A model generated the notes under the pieces. It did not search any database and was not told the origin of the DNA. It saw only the letters and a program-made list of their open reading frames with translations. Positions 46,354 through 55,043 of a stretch of DNA of 64,000 nucleotides are shown here, piece after piece. Position numbers and translations under genes: made by a program. How positions within the stretch are numbered: the first letter of the stretch is position 1; each line of letters opens with the position of its first letter. The stretch lies in contig NZ_BMUG01000014.1 of the NCBI RefSeq assembly GCF_014650075.1, positions 62,001-126,000 on the forward strand. Direction: 5' to 3'. The DNA is from Streptomyces microflavus. Lineage in GTDB: Bacteria > Actinomycetota > Actinomycetes > Streptomycetales > Streptomycetaceae.

Positions 46354-47955
46354 ATGGGCAAGGATCACGGGACGGCCTTGATCGCGGCGGCGCGGAACGG
46401 CGACCAGGAGGCCAAGGACCGGCTCGTAGAGTCGTATCTGCCGTTGCTGTACAACGTCGTCGGCCGGGCGTTGAACGGGCACGCGGACGTGGACGACGTG
46501 GTGCAGGAGACGGTGCTGCGCATGCTGCGCAGCCTGCCCGAGCTCCGTGATCCGGAGAGATTCCGGTCCTGGCTGGTGGCGATAGCCATGAACGAGATAC
46601 GCCGGCACTGGCGCGAGAGCCAGTCGGGGGCGATATCCGCCGACCGGCTGGACGACACGTTCGACCTGGCCGATCCGCGCGCCGACTTCGTCGAGCTGAC
46701 CATTCTGCGGCTCGGGCTGACCGGTCAGCGGCGCCAGGTGGCGGAGGCGACGCGGTGGCTGGACGAGGACGACCGCGCGCTGCTGTCGCTGTGGTGGCTG
46801 GAGACGGCGGGCCAGCTGTCACGGGCCGAGGTCGCGGCGGCCCTGGAGCTCTCCCAGCAGCACACGGCCGTCCGCGTCCAGCGGATGAAGGCGCAGCTGG
46901 AGGCCGCCAGGGTCGTGGTGGGCGCGCTGGCCGCCGACCCGCCGTGCGTACTGCTGGAGGACATCCTCGGCGGCTGGGACGGGGTCCCGTCCGCCCTGTG
47001 GCGCAAGCGGCTGGCCCGCCACGCCCGCGAGTGCACCGTCTGCTCCGGCCACGGCTCCGGTCTGGTGCCGGCGGAGGGCCTGCTGGTGGGTCTCGCGCTG
47101 GTCCCGGTGGCCGCGGCGGCGGGCGGAGCCGTGGCCCCGGAGCTGCTGACGACAGCCGCGCACCTCACCCCGGCCTCCGCGGCCGGGGCGGGCCGGGCCG
47201 AGCGCCGGCGCGGTCAGGTACGGCGGCGGCGCCGCAACTCGGCCATCGCCGCGGTGGTCGCCGTCGCGGCGCTGGGTTCCGGCGGCGCGGCCGTGCACCT
47301 CTACAGCAACGACGAGGACCGGGACGCGACGACCCTGAGCGCGGGGGTTCCGAGCGAGAGCGCGACCCTGCCCACGGCGTCCGTCCCCTCCCCCACGGCG
47401 ACGACGGCGTCGCCGTCCGCCTCGGCCTCCTCCGCCTCACCGTCGGCCAGTGCCTCGCCGACGAAGAGCCCTTCGCGCAAGCCCAAGCCCTCGCCGACGA
47501 GGAGCACCCGGCCCCCGGCGCCCAGCTCGGCCGCCCCGGCCCCCAAGCCCCCGCCGCCCGCGCCCGCACCCCCGGCCTCGGTGGGCGGCCAGGTCCTCCA
47601 GATCGTCAACGCCGAGCGGGCGAAGGAGGGCTGCGGACCGGTGACCTCCAACGACCTGCTGGCGACGGCGGCGCAGCGGCACTCGGCCGACATGGCGTCC
47701 CGGGACTACTTCTCGCACACCTCCCCGGACGGCACCGACCCGGGCGACCGGATCACCGCCGCCGGATACCGGTGGAGCACCTACGGCGAGAACATCGCCA
47801 AGGGGCAGCGGACCCCGGCCGATGTGATGAAGTCATGGATGGACAGCCCGGGGCACCGCGCGAACATCCTGAACTGCTCCTTCAAGGAGATGGGCATCGG
47901 GAAGCAGGACTCCGGCGGCGGACCGGTGTGGACGCAGAAGTTCGGAGCCCGCTGA
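46354..47955 (+). CDS. Sigma-70-family factor fused to a membrane span and extracytoplasmic CAP (SCP) domain
   Basis: 533 aa. Residues ~10-90 are sigma region 2 (EAKDRLVESYLPLLYNVVGRALNGHADVDDVVQETVLRMLRSLPEL), ~130-185 region 4 (LSRAEVAAALELSQQHTAVRVQRMKAQLE). A Cys pair ECTVCSGHG sits at ~227-231, as in anti-sigma zinc loops. A hydrophobic span (SAIAAVVAVAALGSGGAAVHLYS, ~294-316) is followed by a Ser/Pro/Lys linker to ~405 and a CAP/SCP domain (VNAERAKEGCGPVTSNDLLATAAQRHSADMASRDYFSHTSPDG...SPGHRANILN). Thus one chain links an intracellular sigma factor to an outer sensor. ATG 46354 has GGAAGAG upstream. Confidence 0.92.
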   Translation: MGKDHGTALIAAARNGDQEAKDRLVESYLPLLYNVVGRALNGHADVDDVVQETVLRMLRSLPELRDPERFRSWLVAIAMNEIRRHWRESQSGAISADRLDDTFDLADPRADFVELTILRLGLTGQRRQVAEATRWLDEDDRALLSLWWLETAGQLSRAEVAAALELSQQHTAVRVQRMKAQLEAARVVVGALAADPPCVLLEDILGGWDGVPSALWRKRLARHARECTVCSGHGSGLVPAEGLLVGLALVPVAAAAGGAVAPELLTTAAHLTPASAAGAGRAERRRGQVRRRRRNSAIAAVVAVAALGSGGAAVHLYSNDEDRDATTLSAGVPSESATLPTASVPSPTATTASPSASASSASPSASASPTKSPSRKPKPSPTRSTRPPAPSSAAPAPKPPPPAPAPPASVGGQVLQIVNAERAKEGCGPVTSNDLLATAAQRHSADMASRDYFSHTSPDGTDPGDRITAAGYRWSTYGENIAKGQRTPADVMKSWMDSPGHRANILNCSFKEMGIGKQDSGGGPVWTQKFGAR

Positions 47956-48115
47956 GCGGCACGCCGTGACCTCCCTCCGCGGCCGGTGATCTTTCATCTG
48001 GCGGAAACGCGGCGGAAGCACCCCCTCCACCTCGGTGTTCCAGACTGGCGGCAGCGCCCAGGCCGACGGTGTCCCCCGGCGGATTCCCCCTCCCCCTGTG
48101 GACTGGAGCCCGGTG

Positions 48116-49969
48116 GTGTCACCCGTTTTCCCCCTCGCCGTCCGGCCGTTGCCGCTCTGGCTCGGCCACGTACTGCGTACGCAGCGCGGGCCCGTCCGCG
48201 GTGGTGCGGTGGTGCGCGGGGCGCTCGCCATGCTTCCGCTGCTCGCCGCGGTGCTCGCCGACCGGCCGACGGCGGGTGTTCCGGCGGCGCTGGGGGCGAT
48301 GTTCGCCGGGATCAACGACCGCCCGGGCGGTCGTCGCTCCTCCGTGTCGCGGGTGGGGGTCCCCGCGCTCGCGGGCGCGGCCGGTCTGCTGGTCGGCTCG
48401 CTGCTTCCGGCGGTCGGCCCGCCGGGGGCCGCGATGTTCGTGCTGCCGGTGCTGCTCGGTGTGCTGGGGCTCCTCGCGGGGGCGCTCAGCTCGACCGGCC
48501 CCGTCGCTTCGGCCTGCGGTACGCAGGTGCTGGTCGCGGCCGTGATCGGGGCCGGGATGCCGCTGCCGGAGTCCGGCGGGGAGCGGGCGCTGCTGTTCCT
48601 GGCGGGCGCGGGGTGGGCGTTGTTCCTGCTGCTGGTGCTGCCCTCGCAGCGGCGGAGCAGCGGTGGCCCGTACCGGTACGACGGCGAGCGCGAGGCGGTC
48701 GCCGGGGTGTACGCGGCGGTGGCGGGGCTGCTGCGCGCGGCGGGCAGCACGCGGGCCCCGGCCCGGCGGGCGGCGCTCACGGCCGCGCTGGACCAGGCGC
48801 AGGACGCCCTGTCCGGCCCTCGGTTGCGGCGTTACGCGAGCTCAGCGGCGGAGCGGCGGCTGCACGCCCAGTACGCGGCGGCGCTGCCGCTGGCCGAGGC
48901 GGCGACGGCGCTGGCCTGGGCGGGTGAGCCCCTGCCCGGCCGGGTCGCGGAGGGGCCGCGGCGCCTGGCGCACGCGGTGCGTACGGGGAGCGCCTGCGGG
49001 CCGCTGCCCGCGCCGGTGCGGTCGGGTGCGGGCCTCCGCGCGCTGGACGACGCCCTGTTGGCGGCCGCGGAGGCGTTCGACCGCCGGGCCGGGCAGTCGT
49101 TGCGGACCGTGCGGGGGCGGCCGGATCTCGTTCCGTTGCTGCGCAGGGCGTTCGGCCCGGCGGGGCGCGAGTACGGGTTCCGGGTGGCGCTGTGCTGCGG
49201 GATCAGTGCGGCGGTTGCGCTCGGCCTGGACCATGAGCACTGGTACTGGATGCCCGCCACGGCGGTGTTCCTGGTGAAGCCGGATCTGGGGCCGCTGGTC
49301 TCCAGGGTGCTGAGCCGGGCCGCCGGGACGGTCGGGGGTGCCGCGGTCTTCGCCGGGTTCTTCGCGCTGGTGTCCGGCCCGCTGCCCGCGGTCGCGGCGG
49401 TCGCGGTGTGCGGGGCGCTGATCCCCGTCGCCACCCGGCACTTCGCGGCCCAGACCGCGGTCGTCACGGTGCTCGTGCTCTCCCTCGTCGTGCTGGCGGG
49501 CGAGCCGCAGGCCGCGTGGGGCCGGGTCGTGGAGTCGCTGACGGCCTGCGCGATCGTGCTGCTGGTGGGACATCTGCCGCTGCCCGGGCAGCGGGGCCAC
49601 CGGGTGCGGGACGCGGTGGACACGGCGGTGGCGGCGGCGCACCGGTATCTGCGGCACGTCCTGGCCCACCCTCAGGACGGCGCGGCGCGCGGGGTGCTGC
49701 GCCGCGACGCCTACCGCTCACTCGCCGCGGCCCGGGCCGTGCTGGATCTCTCGGCGGCCGAACTCCCGCCGGTCGCGGGGCGCACGGCAGGGTTCGAGGA
49801 GGTGGCCGGTGCTCTGGAGCGTCTCGTGGACACGACGACGGCCTGCGCGGTCCAGCTCCACGACCGGAGCGCCGCCCTGCCCGTGCCGCACGCCGAACGG
49901 ATCGCGGAACAGCTGGCCGCCCTCGACGCGGCTCACCGGGCGTCCGCGCGTTCCGGCGTGCTGGTCTGA
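48116..49969 (+). CDS. FUSC-family inner membrane transporter
   Basis: 617 aa. Two sets of membrane spans flank a large cytoplasmic region, as in FUSC/aromatic-acid exporters (MLPLLAAVLADRPTAGVPAALGAMFAGINDRPGG; second set FRVALCCGISAAVALGLDHEHWYWMPATAVFLVKPDLG). I use GTG 48116, the second of two GTGs; both are near GGAG. The substrate is not known. It stands alone on its strand. Confidence 0.87.
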   Translation: MSPVFPLAVRPLPLWLGHVLRTQRGPVRGGAVVRGALAMLPLLAAVLADRPTAGVPAALGAMFAGINDRPGGRRSSVSRVGVPALAGAAGLLVGSLLPAVGPPGAAMFVLPVLLGVLGLLAGALSSTGPVASACGTQVLVAAVIGAGMPLPESGGERALLFLAGAGWALFLLLVLPSQRRSSGGPYRYDGEREAVAGVYAAVAGLLRAAGSTRAPARRAALTAALDQAQDALSGPRLRRYASSAAERRLHAQYAAALPLAEAATALAWAGEPLPGRVAEGPRRLAHAVRTGSACGPLPAPVRSGAGLRALDDALLAAAEAFDRRAGQSLRTVRGRPDLVPLLRRAFGPAGREYGFRVALCCGISAAVALGLDHEHWYWMPATAVFLVKPDLGPLVSRVLSRAAGTVGGAAVFAGFFALVSGPLPAVAAVAVCGALIPVATRHFAAQTAVVTVLVLSLVVLAGEPQAAWGRVVESLTACAIVLLVGHLPLPGQRGHRVRDAVDTAVAAAHRYLRHVLAHPQDGAARGVLRRDAYRSLAAARAVLDLSAAELPPVAGRTAGFEEVAGALERLVDTTTACAVQLHDRSAALPVPHAERIAEQLAALDAAHRASARSGVLV

Positions 49970-50028
49970 CGGCTGCCCGGGCGGGATCCGGTGCGGCCGC
50001 GGCCGGGCCGCACCGGATCCCGGCCGGC

Positions 50029-50370
50029 TCAGCGCAGGAGCACCGTCGACACCGTACCGACGCAGGTGAGCGCGCCCACCGCCACGACCGAGAGGGCGAC
50101 GCAGCGGGCCCTGAGCCGGTCGTAGCGCGCGGTGTACTCACCGCGCAGTTCGGCCGCCCGGTCGCGGACGCGGGTGAGCGACTCGCGGGAGACGGCGACC
50201 CGGTCGGTGAGGTAGACGCGCTCCACGTCCTCGCGCTGGGCGGTGGTGAGCCAGGGCAGTTCGTCGGTGAAGCGGCGTGCCTGCGTTCGCGCCCTCTCGA
50301 CCTCGGCGTTCCACAGCAGATAGCCCTCCAGCTGGGCCAGGCCGCGGGCGCTGTCCTTATCGGGTTTCAC
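50029..50370 (-). CDS. Small protein with C-terminal membrane span, downstream of ctaD paralogue
   Basis: 113 aa: VKPDKDSARGLAQLEGYLLWNAEVERARTQARRF, a charged helical middle (ERVYLTDRVAVSRESLTRVRDRAAELRGEYTARYDRLRARC), and a single span (VALSVVAVGALTCVGTVSTVLL). GTG 50370 follows GAGGAGG. It is 44 bases downstream of the oxidase gene on the same strand. Homologues are sometimes named cytochrome oxidase subunit I, but this protein has no oxidase motif; it may be an accessory factor. Confidence 0.82.
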   Translation of the reverse strand: MKPDKDSARGLAQLEGYLLWNAEVERARTQARRFTDELPWLTTAQREDVERVYLTDRVAVSRESLTRVRDRAAELRGEYTARYDRLRARCVALSVVAVGALTCVGTVSTVLLR

Positions 50371-50414
50371 GCGTCCTCCTCTCGTCGGGCTCTCCTGGTC
50401 GGGCCGGGCCGCGC

Positions 50415-52145
50415 TCACTCCTGGTTGTCCCCCGGGGCCACGGTGACGGAGGCGTCGTGCCGGTTGGCGGCCTCGTCGATCGACCGCACCGAGGGGTGGT
50501 GCAGGTCGAACGCCGGGGATTCGGAGCGGATCCGCGGCAGGGTGACGAAGTTGTGGCGAGGAGGCGGACAGGAGGTCGCCCACTCCAGCGAACGGCCATA
50601 ACCCCACGGGTCGTCCTCGACGATCTGCTTGCCGTACTTGGCGGTCTTCCAGACGTTGTAGAAGAACGGCAGGATGGAGAGGCCGAGCACGAACGAGGCA
50701 ATGGTGGAGACCGTGTTGAGCGCGGTGAATCCGTCCACCGCGAGATAGTCCGCGTAACGCCGCGGCATTCCTTCGGCACCGAGCCAGTGCTGCACCAGGA
50801 ACGTGCCGTGGAAGCCGACGAACAGCGTCCAGAAGGTGACCTTGCCGAGCCGCTCGTCCAGCATCTTGCCGGTGAACTTCGGCCACCAGAAGTGGAATCC
50901 GGCGAACATCGCGAAGACCACGGTGCCGAAGACCACGTAATGGAAGTGCGCGACGACGAAGTACGAGTCCGAGACGTGGAAGTCCATGGGCGGCGAGGCG
51001 AGAATGATTCCGGTCAGACCGCCGAAGAGGAAAGTGACCAGGAATCCGATCGACCACAGCATGGGGGTTTCGAGGGAGATCGACCCCTTCCACATGGTGC
51101 CGATCCAGTTGAAGAACTTCACCCCGGTCGGCACCGCGATCAGGAACGTCATGAAGGAGAAGAACGGCAGCAGCACCGCACCCGTGACGAACATGTGGTG
51201 CGCCCACACGGTCGCGGAGAGTCCCGCGATGGCGATGGTGGCGGCGACCAGCCCGATGTAGCCGAAGACCGGCTTGCGGCTGAAGACCGGGAAGATCTCG
51301 GTGACGATGCCGAAGAACGGCAGGGCGATGATGTAGACCTCGGGATGGCCGAAGAACCAGAACAGGTGCTGCCACAGCAGCGCGCCGCCGTTGGCCGCGT
51401 CGAAGACGTGGGCGCCGAACTTGCGGTCCGCCTCCAGGGCCAGCAGGGCTGCGGCCAGGACCGGGAAGGCGAGCAGGACCAGGACACCGGTCAGCAGGAC
51501 GTTCCAGACGAAGATCGGCATGCGGAACATCGTCATGCCGGGGGCGCGCATGCAGATGATCGTGGTGATGAAGTTGACCGAGCCGAGGATCGTGCCGAAG
51601 CCGGAGAAGGCCAGACCCATGATCCACATGTCGGCGCCGATGCCCGGCGAGCGGACCGCGTCGTTCAGCGGCGCGTAGGCGAACCAGCCGAAGTCGGCGG
51701 CACCCTGGGGCGTGAGGAAGCCGGCCACCGCGATGAGCGAGCCGAAGAGGTACAGCCAGTACGCGAACATGTTGAGCCGCGGGAACGCCACATCGGGCGC
51801 GCCGATCTGCAGCGGCATGATCCAGTTCGCGAACCCGGCGAACAGCGGCGTCGCGAACATCAGCAGCATGATCGTGCCGTGCATCGTGAACGCCTGATTA
51901 AATTGTTCGTTCGAAATCAACTGGGTGCCGGGGCGTGCCAGTTCGGCGCGCATCACCAGGGCCAGCAGTCCTCCCACGCAGAAGAAGGCGAAGGAGGTGA
52001 CCAGGTAGAGCGTGCCGATCGTCTTGTGGTCCGTGGTGGTCATCCACTTGATGACGACGTTGCCCGGCTCCTTGAGCCGTACCGGCAGTTCGTCCTGGTC
52101 GGCGGCATCGGTCTCCACCGGTTGTGAGATGCCCCTCGTCGTCAC
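50415..52145 (-). CDS. ctaD: Cytochrome c oxidase subunit I (aa3 type), orphan copy
   Basis: 576 aa with twelve membrane segments. Haem and copper ligands are all present: His in FTMHGTIMLLMF, CuB His/Tyr in FWFFGHPEVYIIALP, the His pair in VWAHHMFVTG, and the axial His pair in AHFHYVVFG. The proton-channel K region is intact (SATVWAHHMF...). GTG 52145 has AAGGAG seven bases upstream. No ctaC, ctaE or haem A synthase genes flank it. It resembles the second, stand-alone ctaD known from S. coelicolor. Confidence 0.95.
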   Translation of the reverse strand: MTTRGISQPVETDAADQDELPVRLKEPGNVVIKWMTTTDHKTIGTLYLVTSFAFFCVGGLLALVMRAELARPGTQLISNEQFNQAFTMHGTIMLLMFATPLFAGFANWIMPLQIGAPDVAFPRLNMFAYWLYLFGSLIAVAGFLTPQGAADFGWFAYAPLNDAVRSPGIGADMWIMGLAFSGFGTILGSVNFITTIICMRAPGMTMFRMPIFVWNVLLTGVLVLLAFPVLAAALLALEADRKFGAHVFDAANGGALLWQHLFWFFGHPEVYIIALPFFGIVTEIFPVFSRKPVFGYIGLVAATIAIAGLSATVWAHHMFVTGAVLLPFFSFMTFLIAVPTGVKFFNWIGTMWKGSISLETPMLWSIGFLVTFLFGGLTGIILASPPMDFHVSDSYFVVAHFHYVVFGTVVFAMFAGFHFWWPKFTGKMLDERLGKVTFWTLFVGFHGTFLVQHWLGAEGMPRRYADYLAVDGFTALNTVSTIASFVLGLSILPFFYNVWKTAKYGKQIVEDDPWGYGRSLEWATSCPPPRHNFVTLPRIRSESPAFDLHHPSVRSIDEAANRHDASVTVAPGDNQE

Positions 52146-52361
52146 TGCGACGCTCCTTCGGTCAACGGCCCGTATGGACTCGGCGACCAGGATGGACCCG
52201 CGGCGATCGGTCCGGTGGGACATCCCTCCCCGTCCAGCGCGAGCGCCCGGGAAGGACACTCAAATGGCCCAACCGGCCCGGAATAGCTCCCCGGGCAGCG
52301 GAGTTGGTGAAGCCACAGAACCACTTCTTCCCCACTCAGCAGGTATCGGAAGGTCGGATCC

Positions 52362-53021
52362 ATGAAGATCGGCATTATTGGCGCGGGCAACATCGGCGGC
52401 AATCTCACAAGGCGCCTGACCGCACTGGGACATGAGGTGTCGGTCGCCAATTCCCGTGGCCCCGAGACCCTGACCGCCCTCGCCGAGGAGACCGGAGCCA
52501 CTCCGGTGACCGCGTCGGAGGCGGCCCGGGACGCCCGGATCGTGGTCGTGACCGTCCCGCTGAAGGCCGTACCCGACCTGCCCTCGGGGCTTCTGGACGG
52601 GGCGGCGGACGGCGTCGCGGTCATCGACACCGGGAACTACTACCCGCAGCAGCGCGACGGCAGGATCGCCGCCATCGAGGACGGGCTGACGGAGAGCCGG
52701 TGGACCGAGCAGCAGATCGGTCACCCCGTGATCAAGGCGTTCAACGGGACGTACGCGCAGGACATCCTGGACCGGGGCCGTCCGCAGGGCAGCCCCGGCC
52801 GGCAGGCGCTGCCGGTGGCCGGGGACGACGCGGCGGCCAAGCAGGCCGTCCGCGACCTCATCGACGAGCTCGGCTTCGACACGGTCGACACCGGTGGCCT
52901 GGACGAGTCGTGGCGTCAGCAGCCGGGGACCCCGGTGTACGGCAACCAGGGCGATGCCGACGCCATCGTGAAGGCGCTGGCGGAGGCGTCGCCGGAGCGC
53001 ACCGCGGAGTGGCGCGCCTGA
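52362..53021 (+). CDS. NADPH/F420-dependent-reductase-type oxidoreductase
   Basis: 219 aa Rossmann protein. It starts MKIGIIGAGNIGGNLTRRLTALGHEVSVANSRGPETL, the NADP-binding pattern of the F420:NADP oxidoreductase family, then VVVTVPLKAVPDLP and VIDTGNYYPQQRDG, common in NAD(P)-binding relatives. It could reduce NADP with F420H2 or act as a generic dinucleotide reductase. It is a single gene followed by a perfect hairpin. Confidence 0.88.
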   Translation: MKIGIIGAGNIGGNLTRRLTALGHEVSVANSRGPETLTALAEETGATPVTASEAARDARIVVVTVPLKAVPDLPSGLLDGAADGVAVIDTGNYYPQQRDGRIAAIEDGLTESRWTEQQIGHPVIKAFNGTYAQDILDRGRPQGSPGRQALPVAGDDAAAKQAVRDLIDELGFDTVDTGGLDESWRQQPGTPVYGNQGDADAIVKALAEASPERTAEWRA

Positions 53022-53044
53022 CCCGCGCGGTGAGGGGAGGCCGT

Positions 53045-53072
53045 GCTGCCCGGGAGCGTCGTCCCGGGCAGC
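53045..53072 (+). terminator. Hairpin terminator of the reductase gene
   Basis: GCTGCCCGGGA-GCGTCG-TCCCGGGCAGC is an 11-bp perfect stem with a 6-base loop, 23 bases after the stop codon. No T-run, as usual here. Confidence 0.75.
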
Positions 53073-53142
53073 CGGAGGGGGCGGCGTCGGGCGGGCGCCG
53101 TCCCGGGCAGCCGGAGGGGGCGGCGTCGTCCCGGACAGCCGG
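53061..53142. repeat. Direct repeat of a 29-bp GC-rich element
   Basis: Identical 29-base copies beginning GTCCCGGGCAGCCGGAGG lie at 53061-53089 and 53100-53128 with 39-base period; a third partial copy is at 53128-53142. Its left end overlaps the terminator stem, so duplication of terminator material is likely. Confidence 0.75.
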
Positions 53143-53201
53143 GCGCGGTCACCCGCTACGCGGGCCGCCGGGGCGCCGTCTCCCCCGCCCGGGCCGGCCG
53201 T

Positions 53202-53543
53202 TCAGACCACCCCCGTCACCGTCACCCGTACCGAGACCGACGGCTCGGTGCGGACCGCGGCGAGCGTCGCGGTGTGTACGGCCCGGGTGACGTCGAGAGC
53301 ACGGTGGCCGCGGTGCAGGACGAGGCGGATGTCGATGTGCCAGGCGCCCGTGGCCTCGTCCCGGCCCACCCGCACCCCCTGCGGCCGCCCACCGGACCCG
53401 CCGGCCGGACGCGGGGCCCGGCCGGCGACCCGCGTCCGCAGCAGGTCCACGACGCCGGGGCGCAGGAAGGCGACGCCGGGGACGTCCTGAGCGGCCCCGG
53501 CCGCCGCTTCGGCGAGCCGGTCCCGGAGTGTGTCGGCGGTCAT
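53202..53543 (-). CDS. Asp23/Gls24-like small protein
   Basis: 113 aa. The Asp23-like beta pattern appears in the second half: GAWHIDIRLVLHRGHRALDVTRAVHTATLAAVRTEPSVSVRVTVTGV. It starts with ATGA overlapping the stop of the anti-sigma-Asp23 gene, so it is third in the sigma operon. Asp23 proteins sit at the membrane through AmaP in Firmicutes; a matching AmaP-like gene is found at 56770-57363. Confidence 0.78.
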   Translation of the reverse strand: MTADTLRDRLAEAAAGAAQDVPGVAFLRPGVVDLLRTRVAGRAPRPAGGSGGRPQGVRVGRDEATGAWHIDIRLVLHRGHRALDVTRAVHTATLAAVRTEPSVSVRVTVTGVV

Positions 53544-54229
53544 CGCGCTGCTCCTCCCGTGCCGTAGCGGTCGTACTCATCGCCTTCGCCGCGTTCGCCG
53601 CCGGTACCACCGTCGTCACCTACGTCGTCCTCGTCGAGGATGTCCACGACCAGGACGTCGGCCGCGCCGAGGCGGATCCCGATGTCCCGGTCGGCGACCT
53701 CGGCGATCCGTGCGCGTACGGCATCGGCCAGGTCCGGCAACGACCGGTCCAGGGCCGCCGCGACCTCGACGCGTACGTGCACCGGGCCCGTCGGGTCGGC
53801 CGGGTCGAGGGGCTCGATCCGGCAGCTCCCGGCCCGTACCCCCGGCAGCGCGTCGACCGCCGCCCGCAGCAGCCGTGCGGCCGCGGCCTCGACGATCCAG
53901 TGGTCCTCCTCCGGTCCCCCGAGGGGAAGCGGGCGCCCGGGCCGCAGTTCGAGGCGGACGAGATCCATCACGCGGGCCGTGATGGCGGCCGTGGTCGCCT
54001 CGGGCACTCCGGGCTCCTCGGCGCAGGTACGGCGTACGGCATCGCCCAGGCCGGTGAGTTCGGCCAGGGCCGCCGAGCAGTGCGGGCACACCGACAGGTG
54101 CGGGTCGTCGGCCGCCCGGCCGGTGTCCCCGGCGTCCCAGACGTCGCTCAGCAGGCGCCCGCAGGCGAGCCGCTCCTCCTCTTCGTACCGGCTCTCTTCC
54201 GGCCGGTCGGGGTTGGCGCTCATCGCCAT
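53540..54229 (-). CDS. Anti-sigma (ZAS motif) / Asp23-like fusion protein
   Basis: 229 aa. Residues 1-60 carry a zinc-binding anti-sigma motif: His44-X3-Cys48-X2-Cys51 (DDPHLSVCPHCSAALAEL), the ZAS signature. From residue ~95 to 200 is an Asp23-like domain (HWIVEAAAARLLRAAVDALPGVRAGSCRIEPLDPADP...VHVRVEVAAALDRSLPDLADAVRARIAEVADRDIGI). It ends in an acidic tail. It begins inside the sigma gene's end (either ATG 54229 or 54223), giving tight coupling. It probably restrains the sigma factor while reporting on Asp23-type envelope stress (inference). Confidence 0.85.
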   Translation of the reverse strand: MAMSANPDRPEESRYEEEERLACGRLLSDVWDAGDTGRAADDPHLSVCPHCSAALAELTGLGDAVRRTCAEEPGVPEATTAAITARVMDLVRLELRPGRPLPLGGPEEDHWIVEAAAARLLRAAVDALPGVRAGSCRIEPLDPADPTGPVHVRVEVAAALDRSLPDLADAVRARIAEVADRDIGIRLGAADVLVVDILDEDDVGDDGGTGGERGEGDEYDRYGTGGAAR

Positions 54230-54807
54230 GCGCTCATCGCCTCCGTCAGGTAGCGGCGGGCACGGAAGACCCGGCCGCGGACCGCCTGCAGACTGATTCC
54301 GACCGTGTCCGCGATGCTCTCGTACGACAGCCCCTGCATCTCGCGGAGCACCCAGCAGACACGTTGTTCGGGCGACAGGCCCGCCATCGCCCCGGCCAGC
54401 GCGTCGGCCGCGGCCCGCGACTCGACGGCGCGGGCGGGGGACGCCTGGTGCTCGGGGGCGGCCTGTTCGGGCACCGAATCGAGGTCCGCCGCCGGTCTGC
54501 GTGATCGGAGCCGGTTGAGGCAGCGGTTGGTGACGATGCGGTAGAGCCATGTGTGGAAGGAGGCGTCCCGGCGAAACTCGGGAAGTTTGCGCCAGGCGCT
54601 GACGAAGGCGTCCTGAACGGCGTCCTCCGCGTCCGCCCGGTCTCCCAGGAGCCGCACCGCCAACTGCAGCATGGCGGGGCTGTGCCGTCGTACGAGCGCC
54701 TCGAACGCCTCCTCGTCGCCCTCCCCGGCCCGTACGACCAGCAGCGCCTCGTCGGCCCGGACGCCCTCCGGCGCCCGTTCCGTCATCTGATTCCCGTCGC
54801 CGGGCAC
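54220..54807 (-). CDS. ECF-type RNA polymerase sigma factor
   Basis: 195 aa. Region 2 (EEAFEALVRRHSPAMLQLAVRLLGDRADAEDAVQDAFVSAWRKLPEFRRDASFHTWLYRIVTNRCLNRLR) and region 4 (LSPEQRVCWVLREMQGLSYESIADTVGISLQAVRGRVFRARRYL) are complete. GTG 54807 has GGGAGGGG upstream; ATG 54786 is an alternative. Its stop overlaps the anti-sigma-like gene. It probably transcribes its own operon and the divergent Asp23 genes. Confidence 0.92.
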   Translation of the reverse strand: MPGDGNQMTERAPEGVRADEALLVVRAGEGDEEAFEALVRRHSPAMLQLAVRLLGDRADAEDAVQDAFVSAWRKLPEFRRDASFHTWLYRIVTNRCLNRLRSRRPAADLDSVPEQAAPEHQASPARAVESRAAADALAGAMAGLSPEQRVCWVLREMQGLSYESIADTVGISLQAVRGRVFRARRYLTEAMSAWR

Positions 54808-55043
54808 GGACCAGCCCCTCCCTCAGTCGGTTGCACGACACCTTCTCGTTGTTGTCGGTCCTACTCGCCGGACAGGCGTCATCCGTCTTTCCTCTTCCGT
54901 CCTCCGTTGGACACCTGGCACGGCAGAACGTCACGCACGAGGGGTCGGCGGAAAGTTTCCGGGAACCCGCGTGACGAATCGGCGGACAGCGTGTCCAACG
55001 AGAAGTCAGGCGATACGAGCCGAGCGATACGCGAGGAGTTCTC

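Noticed and set aside
54962..54996. GGAACC plus CGTGTC as an ECF promoter for the Asp23 gene
   Set aside because: The spacing (22 bases) is too long for the usual ECF consensus.
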